A stretch of DNA of 64,000 nt from Parahoeflea alexandrii (GCF_024105735.1 NZ_JAAAML010000003.1:186001-250000); one strand, 5' to 3'. Counted from the stretch's first letter, positions 22,935 to 33,486 are shown. Notes: generated from the sequence alone by a model not told the origin. Numbers and translations are program-made.

Positions 22935-24937
22935 CCAAGGCCGAAAAGACCCACCTGACGCATGCCCATGTCACCGAGCTGCTCAAGGGCATGATCCGCA
23001 TTCGCCGTTTCGAGGACAAATGCGCAGAGCTTTACACGCAGCAGAAAATCCGCGGCTTCCTGCATCTCTATGATGGCGAGGAGGCGATCGCCATGGGGTT
23101 GATCTCCGTTCTCGGCGAAAACGACCGCATCGTCGCCACCTACCGCGAACATGGCCATGCCCTGGCCCGCGGCGTGCCGATGCCGCAAGTGATGGCCGAG
23201 ATGTACGGCAAGGCCGAGGGCTGCTCCGGCGGTCGCGGTGGCTCCATGCATCTGTTTCATGCGCCTAGCAACTTCTTCGGCGGCAACGCCATTGTGGGTG
23301 GCGGCTTGCCCCTGGCGGGCGGGCTGGCGCTCGGCGACAAGCTTGCGGGCGCCGATGGTGTGACCGTCTGTTTCTTCGGCGAAGGTGCGGTCGCCGAAGG
23401 TGAGTTCCACGAAACCATGAACCTCGCCGAACTCTGGGATGTTCCGGCGCTGTTTGTCTGCGAGAACAATGGCTACGCCATGGGAAGCGCGCTGGCGCGC
23501 ACGGAATCCGAGACCGATATCCACGCCAAGGCAGCCGCCTACGGCATTGCCTCGGAAGCGGTCGACGGCCAGGACGTGGTCGCGGTCGAAGCCGCCGCCC
23601 GCCGTGCCATCGCCAGCATTCGCGAGACCGGTAGACCCTATTTCCTTGAGTGCCGCACCTATCGCTTCCGCGCCCATTCGATGTTCGACGCCCAGCTCTA
23701 CCGCGACAAGGACGAGATCGCCAGCTTCCGCGCCAAAGGGCCGATCGTCCGGTTCCAGAGTTGGCTGCTGGAAAACCACCTGCTTCAGGACAGCGACATC
23801 GCTCGCATCGAGGCCGAAGTTGACGCTGAAATCACGGAGGCCGTGGCCTTCGCCGAAGCCGGAACCTGGGAGCCGGTGGAAACGCTGACCCGCCATGTCA
23901 TCGCCGACGATGCGCCGCCGCCGCCGGTTCCGGCTGCGCCATCGGGAAAATCCCAGGAGATCACCTACCGCGAGGCGGTCAAGCAGGCGATCCGCGACGC
24001 CATCATCCGCGACGAGCGGGTTTTCCTGATGGGCGAGGATGTCGGTGCCTATGGCGGCTGCTACGCGGTAACCAAGGGGCTGATGACCGAGTTCGGCGAG
24101 ACCCGCATCCGCGACACGCCCTTGTCCGAATCCGGGTTCACCGGCTTCGGCATCGGCGCCGCGGCAGCGGGCTTGCTACCCATCGTCGAACTGATGACGG
24201 TCAATTTCTCCCTGCTGGCGCTTGACCAGATCATGAACACCGCCGCCACCATCCGCCACATGTCCGGCGGGCAGTTCGGCGTGCCCCTGGTGATCCGCAT
24301 GGCGACCGGTGCGGGCAAGCAGCTCGCGGCCCAGCACTCGCACAGCCTCGAGGGCTGGTACGCCCACATTCCCGGCCTTCGGGTGCTGGCACCGGCCACG
24401 GTCGAGGATGCGCGCGGCATGTTGTGGACGGCGCTGCAGGACCCGGACCCGGTGCTGATTTTCGAAAACGTCATGCTCTACAACATGACCGGCACGCTGG
24501 ATGACGCGGCGGGTGCGGTGGACATCGACCGCGCCGCGGTCCGGCGCGAGGGCAGGGATGTGAGCCTGATCACCTATGGCGGCTCGCTGTGGAAGACGCT
24601 GGAAGCAGCCGAGGCGCTCAGCAAAGAGGGCATCGAAGCCGAAGTGATCGACCTGCGCAGTCTGAGGCCGCTGGACGACGCCACCATCATGGCCTCGATT
24701 GGCCGCACCCGCCGGGCGGTCATCATCGACGAGGGATGGCGCAGCGGCTCGATCTCCGCCGAGATCATCGCCCGGATCAACGAACAGGCCTTCTGGCATC
24801 TCGACGCGCCGCTGGGACGGGTCTGCGCCAAGGAAGTGCCGATCCCCTATCCGAGCCACCTCGAAGCTGCATCGATCCCGCAGGTTGCCGACATTGTCGC
24901 CGCGGCCCGTGCCGCGATGGGCAGGGGCAAGAGCTGA
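22931..24937 (+). CDS. 2-oxoacid dehydrogenase E1, alpha and beta subunits fused
   Basis: The 668-residue protein joins an E1-alpha domain (about 1-325: [21 protein letters not shown], and the thiamine diphosphate motif from GEG at 150-152 to ENN at 178-180) by a Pro/Ala linker ([11 protein letters not shown]) to an E1-beta domain (about 340-668: [33 protein letters not shown], and [15 protein letters not shown]). It decarboxylates a 2-oxoacid and acylates the E2 lipoyl group. In the cofactor motif the usual GDG is GEG, a conservative change at the Mg ligand. The start overlaps the acs stop (ATGA) and its stop overlaps the E2 start. Whether pyruvate, acetoin or a branched acid is the substrate cannot be read. 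Confidence 0.92.
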
Positions 24938-26325
24938 TGAGCGTCTTCGTCATGCCCTCCCTCGGCGCCGACATGGAGGACGGCAAGCTGGTCGAATGGC
25001 TGGTCAAGCCCGGCGACGCGGTCCATCGCGGCGACGTGGTCGCCGTGGTCGAAACCCAGAAAGGTGCCATCGAGATCGAGATCTTCGAGGACGGGATCGT
25101 CCAGTCGCTCGAGGCCGAACTCGGCGCCACGCTCCCCGTCGGCGCGACGCTCGCCTTGATCGGTGACGCAACCGCTGCAGCCGCGCCGGAGCTAAAACCG
25201 GAGCCGAAGCCCGCGCCACCGCCGGTCGCCGCCCGGCAGGCCGCGCCGGCTGAGCCGCAATCCGCCGAAGCCAAGCCTGAACCCGACCCCCAACCGGCAC
25301 CCGTCAAGGTCTCTGTACCCGAGCCGCAGCCGGTCACGGTCGAAGCGAAAGCCCCGCTGCCGGCCACGCCGGAGCCCGAGACCCTTCGACCGAAGCTAGC
25401 GGAAACGCTGGCCGCACGCCACGAGATCGAAGTTCCTCCGTCTTCCGCTCCTATACCCCTCGCGACCGGGACCGGCAGCGGCGTAGCTGCATCTCCGGCT
25501 GCCAGAGCCCTGGCGGCGGAGAAGGGGATCGATCTGGCCGGCGTCACCGGCTCCTGGCCGGGCGGGGCGATTGTCCTCGCCGATGTCGAGCGCGCTGCCG
25601 CCGGCACGGCTGAAGCACCCGCACCGCGCACGCCGCCGGCCAAGCCCGCCAGAGGCTTTGATGTCGAGGCCATGCGGCAGGGCATCGCAGCGGCAATGAC
25701 CCGGTCCAAGCGCGAAATCCCGCACTACTACATGACCCATGAGGTGGATCTGCAGCAGGCAACCGACTGGCTGGCCCGCATGAACGCCAATGTCGCCCCG
25801 GCCGACCGGCTGCTGATGGGCGCGCTTTTCGTCAAAGCCACGGCCCTGGCGGCAAAACAGGTCGATGGCCTCAACGGTCATTTCGACAAGGACGGTTTCA
25901 CCCGGTCCGAAACCGTCAATGCCGGCGTTGCTGTTGCCCTGCGCGGTGGCGGGCTGGTGGCCCCGGCGATCCCGGCTGCCGATCGCTTGAGCCTCGCCGA
26001 ACTGATGGCCGCGATGCGCGACGTGGTGGCGCGGGCGCGCGCGGGCCGTCTGCGCTCGTCGGAGATGACCAGCGGCACCATCACCATCTCCAGCCTTGGC
26101 GATCGCGGCGTCGACCAGATGACCGGCGTCATCTATCCGCCGCAGGTAGCCCTTGTCACCTTCGGAACGCCGCGCGCGATGGCCCGGGTGCTGGGTGACA
26201 GCATCCAGATCCGGCAGGCGGTCGCTGTCACGCTTGCCGCGGACCACCGGGCCAGCGATGGCCGGCGCGGCGCCCGTTTCCTCACAGAGATAGACAAACT
26301 TCTGCAATCCCCGGAGGCCCTATGA
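24937..26325 (+). CDS. Dihydrolipoamide acyltransferase E2
   Basis: The 462-residue protein starts with a lipoyl domain (residues 1-78) with the modified lysine at K42 in ETQKGA, then an unusually long Pro/Ala/Glu linker (about 80-160), a peripheral-subunit-binding domain ([22 protein letters not shown]), another linker, and the catalytic acyltransferase domain with the active-site ADHRASDG (His437, Asp441). Start and E1 stop overlap (TGATG), and its stop overlaps the ACP start (ATGA). No E3 gene is present, so lipoamide dehydrogenase must come from elsewhere in the genome. Confidence 0.92.
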   Translation: MSVFVMPSLGADMEDGKLVEWLVKPGDAVHRGDVVAVVETQKGAIEIEIFEDGIVQSLEAELGATLPVGATLALIGDATAAAAPELKPEPKPAPPPVAARQAAPAEPQSAEAKPEPDPQPAPVKVSVPEPQPVTVEAKAPLPATPEPETLRPKLAETLAARHEIEVPPSSAPIPLATGTGSGVAASPAARALAAEKGIDLAGVTGSWPGGAIVLADVERAAAGTAEAPAPRTPPAKPARGFDVEAMRQGIAAAMTRSKREIPHYYMTHEVDLQQATDWLARMNANVAPADRLLMGALFVKATALAAKQVDGLNGHFDKDGFTRSETVNAGVAVALRGGGLVAPAIPAADRLSLAELMAAMRDVVARARAGRLRSSEMTSGTITISSLGDRGVDQMTGVIYPPQVALVTFGTPRAMARVLGDSIQIRQAVAVTLAADHRASDGRRGARFLTEIDKLLQSPEAL

Positions 26326-26567
26326 ACCGCGACACGCTCTACGCCGTTTTCATTGAAGAACTGGTCAACGTGGCCCCCGACCTCGATGCCGGCACGATCA
26401 ACAGGGATGACCAGTTGCAGGACGATCTCGAGCTCGATTCCATGGACGTGCTCAACCTCGTGGCGGCACTTCACGACAGGCTGGGGATCGATATTCCTGA
26501 GGATGACTACCTCCAGATCGAGACGCCGGCCAAGGCCGCGGACTATCTCGCTGCCAGGTGTAAATAA
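26322..26567 (+). CDS. Acyl carrier protein in the 2-oxoacid dehydrogenase operon
   Basis: This 81-residue acidic protein has the acyl carrier fold with DLELDSMDVLNLV, where Ser40 in the DSM motif is the expected 4'-phosphopantetheine site. LGIDIPEDDYLQIET is the usual helix III region. It differs from the housekeeping AcpP (DSLD), so it is a specialised carrier. It overlaps the E2 stop codon, which implies co-translation with the E1/E2 enzyme. Its acyl load is unknown; transfer from E2 or from the AMP-forming ligase are both possible. No ketosynthase or phosphopantetheinyl transferase is nearby. Confidence 0.9.
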   Translation: MNRDTLYAVFIEELVNVAPDLDAGTINRDDQLQDDLELDSMDVLNLVAALHDRLGIDIPEDDYLQIETPAKAADYLAARCK

Positions 26568-26663
26568 CGTCGCTCATGGCTCAGATGAATGACGCTGGTG
26601 CGCAGGGCTTTTCCTGCAGTCCGGCGCCGGCGATTGGCATTTCCGTCTTTACATCGAATATAG

Positions 26664-26680
26664 TTTATATTAAATATAAA
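26664..26680. promoter_or_regulatory. AT-rich palindromic operator candidate
   Basis: TTTATAT and ATATAAA are separated by TAA, about 32 bases before the ATG of the downstream membrane protein. The stretch is strikingly AT-rich for this genome and may combine a -10 element with an ArsR- or MarR-type operator. Which regulator binds is unknown. Confidence 0.4.
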
Positions 26681-26712
26681 AGGATACTGATGTTGGAAGG
26701 AAAGGTTTCGCC

Positions 26713-27927
26713 ATGCGTTATGCCCGCGCCGAAGGGGCGCCCTACACCCCGATCTATTTTCTCTCGAGTCTTGGGGCTGGCGGCCTCGCGATCTCGTTCT
26801 TCATGTATCTGATGTGGATGACTCCGCACAAAGGTCAGCCGATTCCCTCATTCACCACCTTGCAGGCCGCTCTTGCCGGCGGCGATCTGGCTACTCAGGC
26901 ACTGATCATTGCCGCGGCGCTCGGGATCATCGTTTTTGCCTATCTGCACGTGCGTACACTGCTTTGGAACGTGCGGGAGTACTTCGCCTGGAAGCAGACT
27001 GCGGGATATGAGGCCTTCCTGAAATCCAACAACCAGAGCCAGCTCACCGCCATTCCGCTGGCGTTCGCCATGTCGATCAATGTCGGCTTCATCATCGGTG
27101 CCGTGTTCGTGCCCGGTCTCTGGGAGATTGCCGAATACCTGTTTCCTGCAGCTCTGGCGGCTTTTGCCGTGACCGGATACTTCGCGCTCAAGTTCTTCGG
27201 TGGCTTCTTTACCCGGGTTCTCACCGAGGGCGGCTTCGACTGCGCGCGCAACAATTCCTTCGGCCAGCTGCTGTCCGCCTTCTCGCTGGCAATGGTTGGC
27301 GTCGGCTTCTCCTCGGCGGCGGCCATGAGCCACGTCAAGCTCACGTCGGCGATCGCCTTCATGGGTTCGGTCTTCTTCCTTGTTGCGGCCATTCTGCTTG
27401 GCGCGATCTTCCTGGTGATGGGCTTCCGCGCCATGATGGAGCACTCTGCCGAGCGTGAGACCACACCGACGCTGTGGATCATCATTCCTTTCATCACCGT
27501 CATCGGCATCGCGTTCTATCGTCTCAACAAGGGGCTTGATCACAATTTCGGCGTCGAGTTTTCGGCCGGATCGGCGTTCTCGCTGCTGACCGTCCTGTTC
27601 TCGATACAGCTGGTCTTTGGCTTGCTTGGCTACATGGTGATGCGGCGGTTCGGCTATTTCGAGCATTTCGTCTCCGGTGAAGGCCGTTCACCCGGTGCCT
27701 ATGCGCTGATCTGCCCCGGCGTTGCCCTGTTCGTGTTCGGCAATTTCGTCATCAATGCGGGCCTGGTGCAGATCGGGATCCTCGAAACCTTTTCGATCGC
27801 CTGGTTCGTGCTCTACGCACCGCTGCTTTACCTTCAGGTGAAGACCATCGCCGTCTATTTCCGCCTCAACGGCAAGATGCTCGGCAATCACCCGGCTCAT
27901 CCGGCATCCCCTTTGCCGGCCGAGTGA
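26713..27927 (+). CDS. Polytopic membrane protein of unknown role (TDT/SLAC1-like topology)
   Basis: The 404-residue protein has about ten hydrophobic segments, several beginning with Gly- and Ala-rich small-residue faces (FAMSINVGFIIGAVFVPG, ALAAFAVTGYFALKFFGG, FLVAAILLGAIFLVMGFRAMM). The number and spacing of helices recall the tellurite-resistance/dicarboxylate transporter (TDT) and SLAC1 group, but I cannot see a decisive motif. The ATG follows GGAAGGAAAGG. It stands alone downstream of an AT-rich palindrome and upstream of the copper-delivery genes. A transporter is likely; the substrate is unknown. Confidence 0.65.
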   Translation: MRYARAEGAPYTPIYFLSSLGAGGLAISFFMYLMWMTPHKGQPIPSFTTLQAALAGGDLATQALIIAAALGIIVFAYLHVRTLLWNVREYFAWKQTAGYEAFLKSNNQSQLTAIPLAFAMSINVGFIIGAVFVPGLWEIAEYLFPAALAAFAVTGYFALKFFGGFFTRVLTEGGFDCARNNSFGQLLSAFSLAMVGVGFSSAAAMSHVKLTSAIAFMGSVFFLVAAILLGAIFLVMGFRAMMEHSAERETTPTLWIIIPFITVIGIAFYRLNKGLDHNFGVEFSAGSAFSLLTVLFSIQLVFGLLGYMVMRRFGYFEHFVSGEGRSPGAYALICPGVALFVFGNFVINAGLVQIGILETFSIAWFVLYAPLLYLQVKTIAVYFRLNGKMLGNHPAHPASPLPAE

Positions 27928-28062
27928 ACCTGCAGCAATGAGGCCGCCGCTCCGTCTGATGGACCGGCGGTCTCGGCGCATGTTGACGCAGAAGCTTTGA
28001 AACACTTGCGAGTGCCAGATCGGGGGTATATTCCTCCGGGAAGCCAATCATCGGGTGAGGAC

Positions 28063-28455
28063 ATGATCGGGAAACGCGGGTTGACACGCAGATCGGGACT
28101 GGTGCGCATACTCTGCGCGCTGTCGCTGCTGCTTGTCGCCTTCGCTCACAAGCCGCTCGTGATACCTGCCGCTGCCTATGACGGCGTCGAGATCTCCGAC
28201 TATGTCCTGCCGGACGGCACGCTGCCCGATCTGTGCCTGACCGGTGCGGCGGATGACACCCATCATTCCGCATCCAACAAATGCGAAGCCTGCCGCATTG
28301 TCTCTTCGGTTGATTTGCCGTTTCCCCTTGACGGCTATGTGGTCAACCGGCTGAGATCGGCTGCCGAGCGGACGGTCCCCCAGGACGTCCGCTTCACACA
28401 GCCTGTCCTGCGCGCCAGCGCTTCCCCGCGCGGCCCGCCTCAATTCTCCTCCTGA
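28063..28455 (+). CDS. Small exported DUF2946-like protein
   Basis: The 130-residue product has an N-terminal Arg-rich stretch followed by one hydrophobic segment (LVRILCALSLLLVAFAHKPL), then a short domain with LPDLCLTG and KCEACRIV. Paired cysteines and nearby His residues (DDTHHS) suggest metal binding in the periplasm. DUF2946 proteins often adjoin copper genes, and this one is 175 bases upstream of a PCu(A)C chaperone. The ATG at 28063 follows GTGAGGA; an earlier in-frame ATG at 27997 adds non-signal residues. Confidence 0.62.
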   Translation: MIGKRGLTRRSGLVRILCALSLLLVAFAHKPLVIPAAAYDGVEISDYVLPDGTLPDLCLTGAADDTHHSASNKCEACRIVSSVDLPFPLDGYVVNRLRSAAERTVPQDVRFTQPVLRASASPRGPPQFSS

Positions 28456-28630
28456 ATCCCGCAAGGCTCGCCTGAACCTGCACCTTTTGCAGTCTCTGTG
28501 CGCAGTCCTGCACGCTTGGCCGTTGAACCGGCGTCGCTATGACCGGTCGCAAGCAGGGCCAGGCTCTTTCAAACTTCAATCCGTTTGACCAAACCCCGCC
28601 CGCTCCGGGCACAATCAGAAAGCAAAAATC

Positions 28631-29149
28631 ATGAATCGCATTGCCCTTCTTCTCTCCGCCGCTGTGCTTGGCCTGTCCTCCAGCTTTGTTGCTGCCGGTG
28701 ACTACACGCTCGGCTCGCTCGAAATCGAGCAGCCCTTTGCCCGTGCCACACCGCCCAACGCCCCGGTCTCCGGTGGTTACATGACTATCCGCAACTCCGG
28801 TGCCGAAGCCGACCGGCTGATCTCGGGCGAGGCGGCTTTCGCTGACCGCGTCGAGATCCATGAAATGGCCATGGAAGGTGATGTCATGAAGATGCGTCAG
28901 CTCGCCGACGGTCTGGAAATCCCGGCCGGTGGCGAAGTCGTGCTCAAGCCCGGCGGATACCACGTCATGTTCATCGGCATCGACAGCCAGTTCAAGGACG
29001 GCGAGACCCGCAACGTCAAGCTCACCTTCGAAAAGGCCGGCAGCATCGATCTCGAGTTCGAGGTCAAGGACATCAAGGCGATGCAGGGTCATATGAAGAA
29101 AGACGGCCATGGCAACATGGACCACGGCAAGATGAAGCAGGGCGGCTAG
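28631..29149 (+). CDS. Periplasmic copper chaperone PCu(A)C
   Basis: The 172-residue protein has a clear signal peptide (MNRIALLLSAAVLGLSSSFVAA) and the PCu(A)C domain with its copper ligands HEMAMEGDVMKMR and YHVMFIG, the H-x-M plus H-x-M pattern. The C-terminal tail is rich in His, Met and Lys (MKKDGHGNMDHGKMKQGG) and should add weaker copper sites. PCu(A)C delivers Cu(I) to the CuA site or to SCO for cytochrome oxidase assembly. The SCO gene follows after three bases, so they are co-transcribed. Confidence 0.92.
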   Translation: MNRIALLLSAAVLGLSSSFVAAGDYTLGSLEIEQPFARATPPNAPVSGGYMTIRNSGAEADRLISGEAAFADRVEIHEMAMEGDVMKMRQLADGLEIPAGGEVVLKPGGYHVMFIGIDSQFKDGETRNVKLTFEKAGSIDLEFEVKDIKAMQGHMKKDGHGNMDHGKMKQGG

Positions 29150-29152
29150 GCG

Positions 29153-29794
29153 ATGAAGGATGGCTCCGCCACGCAATCAGGCGCTGGCGACCGCAGTCCG
29201 CGCCTGAAGATCGGGCTCTGGGCGGCTTCGGCCGCCCTGTTCCTGCTGTCCCTGGCATTCCTCGGCTGGCAGTATGCCGTCCGGGGAACCGACCAGTCCC
29301 TGACCTCGGGCATGAGGCTCGGAACCGAATTCGAGCTTGTCGATCACAATGGTGCATCAATCACTGAGGCCGCGTTCGCCGACAGGCCGACACTGCTTTA
29401 CTTTGGCTTTACCCGCTGCCCCGAAGTCTGCCCGACCACGCTTTACGAGATGGCGGGCTGGCTCGACGTGCTTGGCGAGGAGGGCAGGGACATCCAGGCC
29501 TTTTTCATCTCAGTTGATCCCGGGCGCGACACACCCGAGATCATGAAGGGCTATTCGGAAGCCTTCACCGATCGTGTCATGGGCATTACCGGCGATCCCG
29601 CCGAAATCGACAAGGTGGTCGCCGCCTGGCATGTCTATGCGGCGAAGATTCCGACCGATGATGGCGACTACACCATGGATCACACGGCGTCGGTGTTTCT
29701 CGTTGACCGGAACGGCGTCTTCAAGGGCACCATCGCCTATGGCGAGGATCCGGAGACGGCCATTGCCAAGCTCCGACGGCTGGCGGCGGGCTAG
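29153..29794 (+). CDS. SCO1/SenC copper chaperone for cytochrome oxidase
   Basis: The 213-residue protein has one N-terminal membrane anchor (LWAASAALFLLSLAFLGWQ) and a thioredoxin-like SCO domain. The copper-binding CPEVCP lies in FGFTRCPEVCPTTLYEM, and the third ligand His in YTMDHTASVFLVD. SVDPGRDTPEIM is the usual SCO segment. With the PCu(A)C gene immediately upstream it forms a CuA-delivery unit. The stop codon TAG overlaps the first base of a dispersed hairpin repeat. Confidence 0.93.
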   Translation: MKDGSATQSGAGDRSPRLKIGLWAASAALFLLSLAFLGWQYAVRGTDQSLTSGMRLGTEFELVDHNGASITEAAFADRPTLLYFGFTRCPEVCPTTLYEMAGWLDVLGEEGRDIQAFFISVDPGRDTPEIMKGYSEAFTDRVMGITGDPAEIDKVVAAWHVYAAKIPTDDGDYTMDHTASVFLVDRNGVFKGTIAYGEDPETAIAKLRRLAAG

Positions 29795-29887
29795 AGCAAT
29801 TCCACAGAAACCGGGAACCGGTTCCGCTGAAGCTGCGTGAAAAACCAGAGCATTTCCGGTGAAAACGGCACCACCGAAAATGCCCTG
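29794..29887. repeat. Dispersed rhizobial-type hairpin repeat, copy 1
   Basis: It begins GAGCAATTCC and ends in a large hairpin: arms 29846-29861 and 29872-29887 pair at 14 of 16 positions around a ten-base loop. The same GAGCAATTCC opening and GAGCATTTCCGGTGA stem arm recur at 52489-52587. It resembles RIME-like intergenic elements of Rhizobiales. It lies between converging genes and may help terminate both. Confidence 0.7.
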
Positions 29888-29894
29888 GGCCGGA

Positions 29895-31106
29895 TCAGTT
29901 TGCAGCCGACCTGTCGGAGATCAGGCTTCCGTCTTCCAGGGCATCACCGGGATAGAGCAGCACCTGGTCGCCGTCGCTCAGGCCCGAAAGGATTTCTGCG
30001 CGCCGGTCGGTCATGTGTCCGATTTCAACCGGCGTCACCCGCGCACGCCCGTCTTCCATTCTGAACACGGCCCAGTCGCCGCCCTCCCGGTAGAGTGAAC
30101 TCACTGGAACCTGCATGACCGCGTCGGAGGACCAGATGATCAGGTTGGCAATCACCCGGAAGCCATGACCGAGATCGGCCGGCGGCTGCTGCTTCAGGGC
30201 GATGATGGCATTGACCCGTTGCTCGGCAATACCGAGTGCTGACACCTTGGTGAAGCCGGAGGGTTCGACGCGTTCGACTTCCGCCTCGAGTGTGCTGGGG
30301 CCGCCCCAGTCCGTGATCAGCGCCTGGCTACCGGGACGGATCTTCACCGCGTCCGCCGAAAGCACATCGACCGTGATCTCCAGATCGGACGGATCGCCGA
30401 TCTCGGCGATCAGCTGGCCGACCGAGGCTGCCTGCTCGCTCTTGGCGTTGAGCGAGAGAATGATCCCGTCGATCGGCGAGACGATGTTGACGCAGCACTG
30501 GTCGTTGCCGGCCGCGATGGGCGTTTGTCCGGGCTGGGCCAGCCGGGCCTGGGCGCTCGCCAGCTCAGCCCGCCTGAGCGCGATCATCGCTTCGGCGGAG
30601 CGCACCTGCGCGTCGGCAAGCTCGACTTCTCCGACCAGCCGCTCCAGTTCGCTTTCCGAAACGATGTTCGTTTCCGCCAGCTTCCGTGCCCGTTCCTGGC
30701 TGGCGTGGGCGAGCGCGCGCGATGTGCGGGCGCGGGTGAGCTCCACTTCGGCCACCGCAATGCTCGACCGCGCCGCATCGATCGCCGCCATCAGCTCGGT
30801 CCGCGTCCTGGTGTCGAGGAACGGCGGGTCGAGCGGATGGATCGAGGTGATGCTCTCTCCCGCGGATACCGGGTCGCCGACCGAGTACTTAACGCGGTCG
30901 AGATGTCCTGCAATCGGCGAGGAGACCGCGTAGACATTGCGGATCCGCGTGATCCCGTCTTCCGCCACGCTCACCTGCATCGGTCCGGTTTCCACACTCG
31001 CAAGGTCGACGAGGATCGGCTTTTCGCTGAAGCCGATGTAGAGCCCGCCGCCGATGGCGGCTGCGACAACCAGTCCCGCGAGGCTTCGGGCAACAACAGA
31101 GGTCAT
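29895..31106 (-). CDS. Periplasmic adaptor (HlyD/MacA type) of an ABC exporter
   Basis: The 403-residue protein has one N-terminal anchor (LAGLVVAAAIGGGLYIG), a split lipoyl-like domain (AVSSPIAGHLDRVKYSVGDPV and VSPIDGIILSLNAKSEQAASVGQ), and a coiled-coil hairpin (about 100-190) rich in Arg, Ala and Glu. The beta-barrel and membrane-proximal domains follow. It is the last gene of a three-gene operon with the FtsX-type permease (four-base gap) and its ATPase. No outer-membrane factor is adjacent. Confidence 0.87.
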   Translation of the reverse strand: MTSVVARSLAGLVVAAAIGGGLYIGFSEKPILVDLASVETGPMQVSVAEDGITRIRNVYAVSSPIAGHLDRVKYSVGDPVSAGESITSIHPLDPPFLDTRTRTELMAAIDAARSSIAVAEVELTRARTSRALAHASQERARKLAETNIVSESELERLVGEVELADAQVRSAEAMIALRRAELASAQARLAQPGQTPIAAGNDQCCVNIVSPIDGIILSLNAKSEQAASVGQLIAEIGDPSDLEITVDVLSADAVKIRPGSQALITDWGGPSTLEAEVERVEPSGFTKVSALGIAEQRVNAIIALKQQPPADLGHGFRVIANLIIWSSDAVMQVPVSSLYREGGDWAVFRMEDGRARVTPVEIGHMTDRRAEILSGLSDGDQVLLYPGDALEDGSLISDRSAAN

Positions 31107-31110
31107 TGTT

Positions 31111-33486
31111 TCAGTCCCTTGTTTTCAAAACACGAATGAGATCAAGCCGGTCGATGCGGCGGCGCACGATCAGGGCAGACAGCAGCGCGCCGCCAAGCAC
31201 GATAAGGCTCGATATGGCGTAGGTGGGCGGATTGATGATGAGTGGTATCCGGAACAGGTCGCTTTCAAAACCCTTGGCAACCAGCACCGAGAAACTGCGG
31301 CCGATCAGCCAGCCCAGCGGTTGCGCCAGAATCACCATCACGCCCAGCTCTGTCAGAAGCACACTCGACACTTCCCGGTTGGTGAAGCCGAAGACCCTGA
31401 GGCTGGCCAGTTCCCGGGCGCGCTCGGACAGCTGGATCCGGGCGGAATTGTAGATCACGCCGAAGGTAATGATGATCGCCAGCGTCACATAAATAGTTAT
31501 GCTTATGCCGATGTTCTCCTCGATCACCGCGCGGAAACGCTTCAGCGAAATCCCCTGCAGGGCCACAGAGGCGATTGCCGGGGTTTGCTTGACCTCGTCA
31601 TAGAGATCCTGGAGCCGCGACTCGTCCACGATCACCCGCGCGCCCGATATCCGGCTGCCCTGACCTGACAGCCGGTCGAGCGTCTCTCGGCTCATGTTTG
31701 CCGTCAGTCCGACATAGCTGTTGGTCACCCCGACCAGGGGTACAAGCACCTTGCGGCCCTGTCCGTCATTGAGCTCGACCTCGACCTTGTCTCCGGCCAC
31801 GAGACCAAGATGACCGGCCAGGCGTTCCGACAGCAGGATACCCGCCGGCGGCAACCTGATCGGCGCGAAATCCCGGTCCAGCACCCGGCTGATATCGGTG
31901 TCGGGGTTGGACGCGATGATCTGGACATTGCGCGACCGGTGGCCGTTTCTGAGCGTCGCGGCTTCCGCGCGGAACGGTTCCGCCGCCATCACGCCGGGCA
32001 ACCGGGCGACGTCCCGGATTGCATCCTCCGGGCGGTCCATTGCAAAGGTCAGCGTCGCGTCCTGGCGGTCTGCCCTGAACCAGATGGTGTCGATCATGTG
32101 TTCGACCGAATCGAAGGCGAACAGCGAGGTGATCAGCAACGCCACGGGAAGGGCAGTCCCGAGTGTCGTCAACGCCGTGCGCAACGGCCAGCGTACCAGG
32201 TGTCGCAGCGCCATCACGGTGAGTTGCGAGAACGGCAGCCGGAAACCGCCGGAGGAACCGCTGAACAGGCTGCGGTAGCGGGTCGGCGCCGGAGGACGCA
32301 TGGCCACCGCCGGTGCCAGGCGCACCGCGCCTGATATGGCGTTGGTCGCTCCCACAAGCGCGGCTGCGAAGGTGACCAGTGTCGAGATCACGTAAAGATC
32401 CGGCTCCTGCGAGAACACCAGAAATGGAAACGAGTAGAACTCGCCGTAAAGCGAGGCCATGCCGTGCCCCAGCCGTGTCCCGGCAATGCCTCCGATGGTC
32501 ACCCCGACCAGAGAAATCACAAGTGTCAGCTTGGCATAGTGCCAGGCAATTGCGGTGTTGGCATAACCAACCGCCTTGAGCAGGCCGATCTGTTCCCTTT
32601 CGAGCGCAATCAGCCTGGAGAGGATCATGTTGACCAGGAAAGCCGCGATGAACAGGAAGATCGGCGGGATCACCTGCGCCATGGCCCTGAGCTGGGTCAG
32701 TTCGGAATCGAGAAACGCATCGGACATGTGATCCTTGCGGTCATAGGCGCCGGTCCCGCCATGCGGTTTGAGAATGGTGTCGAGCCGGGCGATGACATTT
32801 TTCGCATCGGCGTTGCGCGACAGCGTGAGCGAGACGTCGTTGAACGCTCCCTTCATGTCATAGGCCGCTTCAAGCACCGATCGGTGCATGTGAATGACGC
32901 CGAAGCGCTTCTGGTCGGGCACCATGTCGCCGGGCCCGATGGCATAGACATACTCCGGAGACAGGGTGATCCCGGTGATCGAAAGCGGGCGTTTGCGCCC
33001 GTTGATCAGGACATCGAATGTGTCGCCCGGGCGAAACCCGTGCGCCTCGGCAAACGCTTCGATGATTGTAGCTTCATTGTCGCGCCCCGGTTCGGGAAGC
33101 CGGCCGGAACGCAGATAGAGCCGGTTGACCGCCGGTTCGCCGTGGTCGGGCATCGAGATCACCATGCCCGTCGCCGGCTCGGCAATGCCGGTGATGTCGA
33201 TGATCACCGGATTGACGATGCGCGTCGACACCGCCGAAACGCCGTCGATCGCTGCGATCTCGGCTTTCAGGCTTTCCGGCGCTCGCGTGGCAGCCGCAAA
33301 GATGTCTCCGAAGCGGGTGCGGTCGTAGAAGGCGGCACGGGTATCCTCCAGCGCCCGGGTGGCGCCGAGTGCCAGGATCAGGGTCATGACACCGCAGGCC
33401 ATGACCAGCGCGACGGCAAGCGATTGCGCCCACAGCCGGCCGAGATCACGCAACAGCTTGCGATCGAGCATGCTCAACCGGTTCAC
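31111..33486 (-). CDS. FtsX-type ABC transporter permease, two repeats
   Basis: The 791-residue protein has two FtsX-domain halves. Each has a membrane anchor, a periplasmic domain and three further helices (for example [23 protein letters not shown] and [37 protein letters not shown]). This is the large DevC/MacB-related permease layout. I start at the GTG at 33486, which overlaps the stop codon of the ATPase gene (GTGA); the ATG at 33471 is the alternative. The substrate is unknown; lipids, peptides and drugs are all exported by relatives. Confidence 0.87.
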   Translation of the reverse strand: MNRLSMLDRKLLRDLGRLWAQSLAVALVMACGVMTLILALGATRALEDTRAAFYDRTRFGDIFAAATRAPESLKAEIAAIDGVSAVSTRIVNPVIIDITGIAEPATGMVISMPDHGEPAVNRLYLRSGRLPEPGRDNEATIIEAFAEAHGFRPGDTFDVLINGRKRPLSITGITLSPEYVYAIGPGDMVPDQKRFGVIHMHRSVLEAAYDMKGAFNDVSLTLSRNADAKNVIARLDTILKPHGGTGAYDRKDHMSDAFLDSELTQLRAMAQVIPPIFLFIAAFLVNMILSRLIALEREQIGLLKAVGYANTAIAWHYAKLTLVISLVGVTIGGIAGTRLGHGMASLYGEFYSFPFLVFSQEPDLYVISTLVTFAAALVGATNAISGAVRLAPAVAMRPPAPTRYRSLFSGSSGGFRLPFSQLTVMALRHLVRWPLRTALTTLGTALPVALLITSLFAFDSVEHMIDTIWFRADRQDATLTFAMDRPEDAIRDVARLPGVMAAEPFRAEAATLRNGHRSRNVQIIASNPDTDISRVLDRDFAPIRLPPAGILLSERLAGHLGLVAGDKVEVELNDGQGRKVLVPLVGVTNSYVGLTANMSRETLDRLSGQGSRISGARVIVDESRLQDLYDEVKQTPAIASVALQGISLKRFRAVIEENIGISITIYVTLAIIITFGVIYNSARIQLSERARELASLRVFGFTNREVSSVLLTELGVMVILAQPLGWLIGRSFSVLVAKGFESDLFRIPLIINPPTYAISSLIVLGGALLSALIVRRRIDRLDLIRVLKTRD

